Origin: Candidatus Saccharibacteria bacterium UBA5152
Lineage (GTDB): Bacteria; Patescibacteriota; Saccharimonadia; Saccharimonadales; UBA4665
DNA: 11,722 nt
Direction of reading: 5' to 3'
NCBI GenBank assembly: GCA_002413755.1
Contig: DHXQ01000007.1
Coordinates: 28,027-39,748, forward strand
A program made the position numbers and the translations under genes. Positions 6,212 through 11,722 of this stretch are shown here, in pieces. The notes under the pieces were generated by a model, which saw nothing but the letters and a program-made list of their open reading frames with translations, did not search any database and was not told where the DNA came from. Each line of letters begins with the position of its first letter. Within the stretch, counting starts at the first letter, position 1.

Positions 6212-7047
6212 GAACAGTTCTTCTTATTAAATATTTTTGATTCAATTGTGCCCTGGCGGCCCGAGCCGCCAATCGATATTAAGGCCGACTGATTGGTTCC
6301 GCCGCTATTGAAGCAGATATTGATACCGCCCGCGAGGTTGACGACGCCGAACTTGACATTTGCATTGATCTCTCTGGCACCCTCGGGCGTTGCCTTACCT
6401 AGTAGCACGTTCGGAATCGCGACAACATCAGTGCGCTGCGAGCCGTCACCGGTACCGAGGCTGCTCAGGTTGGTGATAAAGCCGATTGCTCCGACGCTAT
6501 CCGTAGGATGAAGGGTCATATATGTCTGGGAGACCGTCAAGCCATATTCGAGCGTCTTGGCGCTATATGCATCAACGGGGACGCTTATCGGGTCTGTACT
6601 TGAGCGGGCGATCACGCGGGCCTGGGATGCACTCAGAGAAATCTGGCTGCCGGTGACACCAGACCTTAGTCCGACCAAGGTATAGATATTGTAATCCTGT
6701 GAAGCGCTGTTTGCACTTGGGACACCGAATTGAATAACTTGGCCCATAAATAAGCAGTCAGCGCTCCGGCCCTGAGTGTCGCTCCCGCCGCCACCCAAAG
6801 TGAGGTTCCCGCCAGGGGCGGTGCACTGGACGGTGCCAGTACTCGGATAATAGCCGCTGCCGACCTGGTTGATAATCTGTTGCAAAGCGGTTTTGACATC
6901 GCCAACTGACTGGTTGAAAGCTGTAACGTTTTGCTTACCGTTGATAAGTGCCACGGCACTGATAAATAGCGCCATGGATACAGCCAGCACGATCATCGTC
7001 TCGACAATAGTAAAACCTCGACTGTGCCGCGCGAAACCACCGTTCAT
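6208..7047 (-). CDS. Type IV minor pilin / pseudopilin
   Basis: 279-residue prepilin with leader MNGGFARHSRG, cleavage after G11, mature F12-T-I-V-E16 carrying Glu5, and a hydrophobic helix to about residue 36. After the helix (VTAFNQSVGDVKTALQQIINQV) comes a large Gly/Ser/Thr-rich extracellular domain with Cys at about 75 and 98, likely a disulfide pair. It is larger than the major pilin, as expected for tip or initiation pilins such as PilH/FimU/PilW-type proteins, but I cannot assign it to one. It begins 46 bases after pilD, has its own extended -10 with leaderless spacing, and overlaps the next pilin gene by four bases. Confidence 0.85.
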   Translation of the reverse strand: MNGGFARHSRGFTIVETMIVLAVSMALFISAVALINGKQNVTAFNQSVGDVKTALQQIINQVGSGYYPSTGTVQCTAPGGNLTLGGGGSDTQGRSADCLFMGQVIQFGVPSANSASQDYNIYTLVGLRSGVTGSQISLSASQARVIARSSTDPISVPVDAYSAKTLEYGLTVSQTYMTLHPTDSVGAIGFITNLSSLGTGDGSQRTDVVAIPNVLLGKATPEGAREINANVKFGVVNLAGGINICFNSGGTNQSALISIGGSGRQGTIESKIFNKKNCS

Positions 7048-7054
7048 ACGTAGT

Positions 7055-7063
7055 AGTATACCA
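7055..7063 (-). promoter_or_regulatory. Extended -10 promoter of the minor pilin pair, leaderless
   Basis: TGGTATACT on the minus strand (TGn plus TATACT) ends 8 bases before the A of the ATG at 7047 (7 bases between), so transcription should start at 7048 or 7047. No Shine-Dalgarno site. It lies in the 46-base gap after pilD and would let the two minor pilins be expressed apart from the peptidase. Confidence 0.6.
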
Positions 7064-7093
7064 TAAGCACAATCTTAGAGAAGAATCTTTGAG

Positions 7094-8023
7094 CTATGTA
7101 CCAAGGAAAAGTGATGTGTACCAGCTGATGAGGCCAGTCCCCCATAGCTGGACGATAATGCCGGCCAGCAGCAGATACGGGCCGAACGGCAGATGCGTCC
7201 GACGGTTAGCTTTGCCGGCAACGAGCAGTGGCAGTGCCACCAACGTACCAACGAGCGAAGCCATGAAGATCAACAGTAGTGCCCCGCCCGGGCCACCGAC
7301 CAGCAGCCCGATGAGTGTACCCAAGGTGATGTCGCCGCCACCGATCCAGGCGCTGATCGATGTGCCGTCCTCCAGCTTTTGCTTAGGAGAAACGATGTAC
7401 AACACCAGGAATATCCCACCACCCAGCAAAGCTCCAGCTCCGGCGCGCGCTAGTGAGTGCCAACCGCCATCAAACCCGAAGGCCACCGCAAACGTCTGCA
7501 CCGCCGCCAGACCGATCAGCGGCAAGACGATCTTGTGGGGTAACTCAAACCAGCGGATGTCGTAGATGGCCAGCGCCACAAATCCCACCAGGAATACCAG
7601 CCATAGGCAAAATGTAAATACATGCGCCCCGTGCAGCGGCTGCGGCCACGCCAGATACGACACCACGAATAACAGCGGTGTCATCAGTTCAGACAGCGGC
7701 GTATCCTGGATTGGCTGGCGGCAATAGCGGCACTTACCACCGAGCGTCAGGTAGCTGACGACCGGGATCAGATCCTTAGGCGCCAACTCGTGGTGGCAAT
7801 GGACGCACATCGACCGGCCCTTGGTGATCGATAGCTCAGCGGCCGACAGCGCTGACAGCTTGTCAGTTTTGGTGGCCTTCTCAGCCTTGGTGGCCATGCC
7901 ATTAGCCTCAGTTTCCAGGTCACCTTTGTAGACCAGCACATCCTTGGCACGCATCCGCCAGACGTAGGCGTTCACAAAGCTACCAAAGCATAGGCCGAGT
8001 ATAATCAGGAGAACGATAACCAT
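7094..8023 (-). CDS. pilD: Type IV prepilin peptidase / N-methyltransferase
   Basis: Integral membrane aspartyl protease that cleaves prepilin leaders (and in many bacteria methylates the new N-terminus). 309 residues. The N-terminus LGLCFGSFVNAYVWR is the family signature. Two zinc-type pairs, C73-x-x-C76 and C98-x-x-C101, sit in the cytoplasmic loop. The catalytic aspartates are D155 in ALAIYDIRWFELP and D231 in WIGGGDITLG; THLPFGPYLLLAG near 276-288 is the usual C-terminal motif. About eight membrane segments are visible. A Lys/Ala/Glu-rich charged stretch (about 35-70) precedes the first Cys pair. It has a leaderless-type promoter of its own, follows the pilA terminator, and precedes two of its likely substrates. 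Confidence 0.95.
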   Translation of the reverse strand: MVIVLLIILGLCFGSFVNAYVWRMRAKDVLVYKGDLETEANGMATKAEKATKTDKLSALSAAELSITKGRSMCVHCHHELAPKDLIPVVSYLTLGGKCRYCRQPIQDTPLSELMTPLLFVVSYLAWPQPLHGAHVFTFCLWLVFLVGFVALAIYDIRWFELPHKIVLPLIGLAAVQTFAVAFGFDGGWHSLARAGAGALLGGGIFLVLYIVSPKQKLEDGTSISAWIGGGDITLGTLIGLLVGGPGGALLLIFMASLVGTLVALPLLVAGKANRRTHLPFGPYLLLAGIIVQLWGTGLISWYTSLFLGT

Positions 8024-8030
8024 TACGGTT

Positions 8031-8036
8031 ATAATA
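8031..8036 (-). promoter_or_regulatory. -10 box (TATTAT) of pilD, leaderless
   Basis: TATTAT on the minus strand is followed by 7 bases (AACCGTA) and then the ATG at 8023. The predicted transcript begins at 8024 or 8023. It lies just past the pilA terminator, so pilD transcription should be independent of the pilBTCA run. Confidence 0.55.
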
Positions 8037-8054
8037 CACTACCTTTGGGCCAAT

Positions 8055-8087
8055 AAAAAACCAGCCCCTCTACGTGAGAGGGGCTGG
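8055..8087 (-). terminator. Intrinsic terminator after pilA
   Basis: An 11-bp perfect stem, CCAGCCCCTCT with AGAGGGGCTGG (8061-8071 and 8077-8087), has a 5-base loop and is followed on the minus strand by six T (8055-8060) and a further T-rich stretch. It begins 22 bases after the pilA stop. This is the strongest terminator in the window and marks the end of the pilB-pilT-pilC-pilA block. Confidence 0.92.
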
Positions 8088-8109
8088 AGTTTGCGTACCG
8101 TGAGCTAGA

Positions 8110-8613
8110 TTAGCTTTCGAGACACTGAGGAGCACTCGAGCTAGCGGTCTCTAGGTTGTAGAGAATCGCAACTGAACGTCCGGCAGCAGCACCAAGTGCG
8201 TTACCGTTACACTTGTTACCAATCTTGATGTTGATGACACCGAGCTGAGTAGCGGTTGGAGCAGTTGCGGTTGTGCTACCGGTACCTGTCGTACCACCCT
8301 GGACTTTACCAGTGGCAGGAGTTGTCGTACCACCACCTGATACGGTGACGACACCAGCAGCGATGGCAATACCTGTTGGTGGCAAGCCCTGGTTGTTGTT
8401 TTCAAACTCGTTGACAGCGGCACCGATGGATGCAGCATCACTCTTAAGTGACGTATTACGTGCGTTACGTTGCAAAGCTGGAACAGCCAAGAAGACGATC
8501 AGCAGGATAAGTCCGGCGATAGCCAGGACGATTAGGACTTCGATGATGGTGAAGCCTTGCTGAACAACAGATCTAGGTTCCCCATTTGAACGTTTAAGTT
8601 TAGTTTTAAGCAT
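8110..8613 (-). CDS. pilA: Type IV major pilin (prepilin)
   Basis: 167-residue prepilin. The 20-residue basic leader ends QQG; cleavage after G20 gives F21-T-I-I-E25-V-L-I-V-L, with the conserved Phe1 and Glu5, then the classic hydrophobic helix to about residue 46 and an amphipathic continuation (LQRNARNTSLKSDAASIGAAVNEFENN). The globular part has a low-complexity Gly/Thr/Ala stretch (about 93-121) and a C-terminal Cys pair, C135 and C164, likely a disulfide loop. I call it the major pilin because it is the smallest, sits directly after pilC, has a strong AAAGGGGG ribosome site about 8 bases before the ATG, a sigma70-type promoter and its own strong terminator, all of which fit high expression. 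Confidence 0.88.
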   Translation of the reverse strand: MLKTKLKRSNGEPRSVVQQGFTIIEVLIVLAIAGLILLIVFLAVPALQRNARNTSLKSDAASIGAAVNEFENNNQGLPPTGIAIAAGVVTVSGGGTTTPATGKVQGGTTGTGSTTATAPTATQLGVINIKIGNKCNGNALGAAAGRSVAILYNLETASSSAPQCLES

Positions 8614-8656
8614 TACAAATGCCCCCTTTGCATGAATTTAATAGCTTATGCTTAGA

Positions 8657-8685
8657 ATCTTACCTAATGCTCTTAAAAAACGCAA
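8657..8685 (-). promoter_or_regulatory. Sigma70-type promoter of pilA
   Basis: -35 TTGCGT (8680-8685) and -10 TAAGAT (8657-8662) are separated by 17 bases. The predicted start is near 8650, giving a leader of about 37 bases with the AAAGGGGG ribosome site. The -35 overlaps the hairpin after pilC. This is the only promoter in the window with both elements at ideal spacing. Confidence 0.5.
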
Positions 8686-8692
8686 GCGTTTT
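8675..8692 (-). terminator. Weak terminator or attenuator after pilC
   Basis: AAAACG and CGTTTT pair around a CTTG loop and are followed by two further T (six T in a row in all). It lies 10 bases after the pilC stop. The stem is short and A/T-rich, so termination is probably partial, allowing some read-through into pilA. Confidence 0.45.
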
Positions 8693-8701
8693 GTTGCAAC
8701 A

Positions 8702-9910
8702 TTAGACAGTAAATGATTTGCCTGCTAAACCGTACACCGGTAGCAGCACGGCGGCGACGATGATGAAGGCCACGATACCGAGCAATACCATCATCACCGG
8801 CTCAATAATCGCCTGGATATTGCGGACAGCGTTATCAACTTCTTTCTCGTAATAATCAGCCGTTTTGCCGAGCATTTGCTCGATCGAACCCGACTGCTCA
8901 CCAATTCGAAGCATGTTTGGCAGTAACTCTAGGAAGTTCGGGTCTTTATCGAGAGCGTCAGCCAATGATTTACCACCCTTCACCTTCTCGATGGCCTTAT
9001 CGATAGTCCGCTCGATGTGGATGTTGTTGACAGCTTCGCCAGTAATTTCGAGCATCTGAATCAGCGGTACACCACTGGAAACCAGCGTTGCGCCAGTCCG
9101 GGCGAAGCGCGCCATATACATCTTCATGAATAGCGGACCGACCAGCGGCAGTTTCATCTTTAACTTGTCAATGACATCCTTACCGGGACCGGTACGGGCC
9201 CATTTACCAAAGACCGCCGATATAAGGATTACGACAATCAGCAATACCCACCAGTACTTGATAAGGGCGTGGGAAACGCTCAACAGAATTTGTGTCACCA
9301 GAGGCAGCGATGCGCCCGGAAAACCATCGTACAACACCTGGACCTGCGGCAAGACTTTGACCAGCATGAAGCCGACAACCAGCAACATGACAAACAGCAC
9401 GACGGCCGGGTAGATCATCGCACCGCGCACCTTAGCCACGATGTCGGCGTCTTTTTCCTGCTGATCGGCCAGGCGCTGCAATGAAGTATCGAGTGTACCG
9501 GAGACTTCACCAGCAGCCATCATGCTGATGTAGACCTGGTTGAAGACCTTCGGGTAGCGAGCCATGGCAACCGATAGTGCATTACCGGCTTCGACGTCCC
9601 CGATCACCTTACCGATAATCGTCTTAAACTGTTTGTTCGTAGTCTGGCCATTGACATTGTTCAGGCTCTGCACCAGAGGCAGACCGGCATTGATCAGAGT
9701 GGACATCTGCCTCGAAAACAGCACCCGATCCTTGGAAGAAACACGCGACAGCGGGTTAGCGAGACGAGCCTTGACAGGAGTAATCTCAATGGGCACCAGG
9801 CCTTCATCACGGATTAGCCTGGCAGCAGCCTGCTCACTCTCCGCCTCGACGTTAGATGAAACCTTCTGGCCATTGGCCGGATTGCGGGCTATATACTGAT
9901 AACTTAACAT
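8702..9910 (-). CDS. pilC: Type IV pilus inner-membrane platform protein
   Basis: 402 residues, the usual PilC/GspF length. PilC sits in the membrane and couples the PilB/PilT motors to pilin insertion and removal. The N-terminal segment (YQYIARNPANGQKV) and two T2SSF repeats are present, about 64-187 (FSRQMSTLINAGLPLVQSL ... MMAAGEVSGTLD) and 267-391 (ARFARTGATLVSSGVPLIQ ... LRIGEQSGSIEQML), with the GE.SG motif in each. Membrane helices are near 166-189, 217-236 and 371-395. The ATG is preceded by a clear GAGGAG site (9917-9922). It starts 18 bases after pilT, so the two are cotranscribed. Confidence 0.96.
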   Translation of the reverse strand: MLSYQYIARNPANGQKVSSNVEAESEQAAARLIRDEGLVPIEITPVKARLANPLSRVSSKDRVLFSRQMSTLINAGLPLVQSLNNVNGQTTNKQFKTIIGKVIGDVEAGNALSVAMARYPKVFNQVYISMMAAGEVSGTLDTSLQRLADQQEKDADIVAKVRGAMIYPAVVLFVMLLVVGFMLVKVLPQVQVLYDGFPGASLPLVTQILLSVSHALIKYWWVLLIVVILISAVFGKWARTGPGKDVIDKLKMKLPLVGPLFMKMYMARFARTGATLVSSGVPLIQMLEITGEAVNNIHIERTIDKAIEKVKGGKSLADALDKDPNFLELLPNMLRIGEQSGSIEQMLGKTADYYEKEVDNAVRNIQAIIEPVMMVLLGIVAFIIVAAVLLPVYGLAGKSFTV

Positions 9911-9928
9911 GTATGTCTCCTCATACCA

Positions 9929-10996
9929 CTAGCTCCTCATCAGCCGATCCAGTTCATCGATGTCGACGGCGACATTGCGGGCTTCGTCGTAGGTGATCGT
10001 ACCGGCGTGAATCAGGTTTACCAGGGTCTTGTCCATCGATTGCATACCGAACTCGGCACCGGTCTGAATGACGGCGTCAAGCTGGTGGGTTTTGCCTTCA
10101 CGGATGATGTTACGGACAGCTGGGGTAGCGACCATGATCTCGGCAGCCGCGATCCGGCCCCCACCGATGGTTGGGACCAGGCGTTGACTGACAATGGCGG
10201 TCAGGATGTTGGACAACTGACTCCGGATCTGCGGCTGCTGGTGCGGTGGGAAGACGTCGATCATACGGTCAATCGACTGGGCCGCCGAGTTGGTGTGCAG
10301 CGTGGCAAAGACCAGGTGTCCAGTTTCAGCGATGGTGATGGCTGAGGCAATCGTCTCCAGGTCGCGCATCTCACCGACCAGGACGACATCCGGGTCTTCG
10401 CGCAATACACTGCGCAGAGCAGCCGAGAAGCTGTAGGTGTCGTAGTGGACTTCGCGCTGGACGATGACCGACTTGATGGACTTGTGGGTGTATTCGATCG
10501 GATCTTCGATGGTAATGATGTGGGTGGCCCGTTCTTCGTTGATCTTGTGGATCATGGCGGCCAGCGTGGTGGACTTACCCGAGCCGGTTGGGCCAGTGAC
10601 CAGCACCAGACCGCGTGGATAGTCAGCAAACTTACTGACGACGGGTGGCAGGCCCAGCTGCTCGATAGTGAGGACTTCGTTGGTGATCAGACGGAGGGCA
10701 GCCGCTAAGTTGCCACGTTCGTGGAAAGCATTAACGCGGAAACGGCCGAGGTCGCCGAAGGCGAAGCTGAAGTCGAACTCTTTATCTTTGAGCAGGATCT
10801 GCTTCTGGTCTTCGTCGAGGATAGAAAAGATTAATGTCTCGATAGTTTCGTCGTTGAGCACGTCAACATTGGTGATTGCAACCAGTGCACCATCAACGCG
10901 GATCATTGGTGGTAAGCCGACCTGCAAGTGAAGGTCGGATGCCTTGCGCTTAATCACCTCTTCGAGAAGGACTTCGATTCGTACGTTAGCTGCCAT
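9929..10996 (-). CDS. pilT: Type IV pilus retraction ATPase
   Basis: 355-residue hexameric ATPase that depolymerises the pilus, powering twitching and retraction. Visible motifs: N-terminal PAS-like domain with SDLHLQVGLPPMIRVDG (20-36); Walker A GPTGSGKS (135-142); Asp box ITIEDPIEY (161-169); Walker B VVLVGEMRD (204-212); His box TGHLVFATLHTNSA (225-238); and the PilT-specific AIRNLIRE-type motif, here AVRNIIRE (293-300), which is needed for retraction in studied PilT proteins and separates it from PilB. An AAGGAG site lies 6 bases before the ATG. It starts 33 bases after pilB and leads into pilC. Having a retraction motor beside the extension motor predicts dynamic pili. Confidence 0.97.
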   Translation of the reverse strand: MAANVRIEVLLEEVIKRKASDLHLQVGLPPMIRVDGALVAITNVDVLNDETIETLIFSILDEDQKQILLKDKEFDFSFAFGDLGRFRVNAFHERGNLAAALRLITNEVLTIEQLGLPPVVSKFADYPRGLVLVTGPTGSGKSTTLAAMIHKINEERATHIITIEDPIEYTHKSIKSVIVQREVHYDTYSFSAALRSVLREDPDVVLVGEMRDLETIASAITIAETGHLVFATLHTNSAAQSIDRMIDVFPPHQQPQIRSQLSNILTAIVSQRLVPTIGGGRIAAAEIMVATPAVRNIIREGKTHQLDAVIQTGAEFGMQSMDKTLVNLIHAGTITYDEARNVAVDIDELDRLMRS

Positions 10997-11029
10997 TAGT
11001 TACTCCTTTTCTTCGGTTGGAAGTTCATA

Positions 11030-11722
11030 TTATGCGATATCCGTGGCCGCGACGCGGTTGACTTCATTTAATGTGGTCCGGCCAGCCAGTGCTTTGAGGT
11101 AGCCGTCCTGGCGCATGGTAACCATGCCTTGGGCTTGGGCGACTTTCTGGATTTCAGCACTGGTAGCCCGCTTCAGGATGAGATCCTGGATCTGCTCGGT
11201 CACGCTAAAGACCTCGTAGATGCCCATTCTTCCCTTATAGCCGCCTGGTGCTTCCGGACTATCAACGCCCTTAACTAAAGTATAAGCGTTATCAGCACCT
11301 AGTGGCAAGTTTTCATAACCAATATCTTCCGATACTTTGCCCCGCTCGCTGTCTTTGCCAGGCAGCAAACCGCCCAGCACCTTGTGTACGGCCTCGGTTT
11401 CAGCCCTGTCAGACTGATATTCTTCCTTGTCTTTTGAAATTCGGCGTACCAGGCGCTGGCCAATCACGGTGTGCACCGTGCTGGCGATCAGGAATGGCTC
11501 AATGCCCATGTCCAGCAGGCGCGGCAGAATGCCGGCGGCGCTGTTGGTGTGCAGCGTGCTAAAGACCAAGTGTCCGGTCAGCGCCGCCTGCACGGCCAGC
11601 TCGGCAGTTTCTCGGTCACGGATTTCTCCGACCATCACGATGTTCGGGTCCTGGCGCAGGATAGACCGCAGACCAGCGGCGAAGGTCAGGCCGACATCAC
11701 CATTGACCTGTATCTGGTTGAC
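11030..11722 (-). CDS. pilB: Type IV pilus assembly ATPase (partial, N-terminus off the window)
   Basis: 230 C-terminal residues of a PilB/GspE-type extension ATPase; the frame is open to the right edge, so the start lies outside. Visible: FAAGLRSILRQDPNIVMVGEIRDRET (Walker B) and the His box TGHLVFSTLHTNSAAG, then QRLVRRI, and near the end YKGRMGIYEVF with MVTMRQDGYLKALAGRTTLNEVNRV, typical of PilB. The zinc-binding tetracysteine that PilB/GspE usually has between QRLVR and GR.GIYE is absent: the roughly 66-residue linker is acidic and has no Cys. It is the first visible gene of the pilB-pilT-pilC-pilA run; upstream genes and promoter are outside the window. Confidence 0.95.
   Translation of the reverse strand, partial: VNQIQVNGDVGLTFAAGLRSILRQDPNIVMVGEIRDRETAELAVQAALTGHLVFSTLHTNSAAGILPRLLDMGIEPFLIASTVHTVIGQRLVRRISKDKEEYQSDRAETEAVHKVLGGLLPGKDSERGKVSEDIGYENLPLGADNAYTLVKGVDSPEAPGGYKGRMGIYEVFSVTEQIQDLILKRATSAEIQKVAQAQGMVTMRQDGYLKALAGRTTLNEVNRVAATDIA

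Noticed and set aside
1..11722. CRISPR array, insertion sequence or a defence system
   Set aside because: No regularly spaced repeats, transposase motifs or defence-type domains were seen; the only recombinase looks like a housekeeping Xer.

Overview
The window looks like a piece of chromosome from a Patescibacteria/CPR bacterium, most likely Saccharibacteria (TM7) or a close relative. This is inferred from gene content: a type IV pilus set beside a SurA_N-type membrane foldase, a small bPH2 membrane protein, one Xer recombinase and an unusual nucleoside diphosphate kinase. TGA is used as a stop (6208-6210), so the recoded TGA-Gly lineages are unlikely. No database search could be run, so taxonomy is an inference.

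Left part (1-1459): a minus-strand pair, the bPH2 membrane protein followed by the SurA_N-type protein that runs off the left edge. A divergent promoter region separates it from a plus-strand orphan gene (1459-2520) that I do not recognise. The stretch 2521-2862 holds a tRNA-Arg(CCT) on the minus strand with an encoded CCA, a long bidirectional terminator hairpin abutting it, a 16-bp direct repeat of the tRNA 3' end, a 28-bp inverted repeat and a second hairpin. Then comes ndk (minus).

Middle (3448-5526): a PilX-like minor pilin (minus) and a divergent XerC/D-family tyrosine recombinase (plus).

Right part (5537-11722): a minus-strand type IV pilus locus in transcription order pilB (cut by the right edge), pilT, pilC, pilA (major pilin), a strong terminator, then pilD (prepilin peptidase) and two minor pilins. 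PilB powers extension, PilT retraction, PilC is the inner-membrane platform, PilD cleaves the prepilins, PilA forms the fibre, and the minor pilins plus the PilX-like protein probably form the initiation/tip complex. No PilM/N/O or PilQ gene lies in the window; PilQ would not be expected in an organism without a classical outer membrane.

The most interesting pattern is in the starts. Several genes (1459, 4609, 7047, 8023, and nearly 1356) have a good -10 hexamer ending about 6-7 bases before the ATG (10 for 1356), predicting leaderless or almost leaderless mRNAs, while pilT, pilC and pilA have clear Shine-Dalgarno sites. The second item is the duplicated tRNA 3' end next to the tRNA, which resembles an integration scar. 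I see no CRISPR array, transposase or rRNA.
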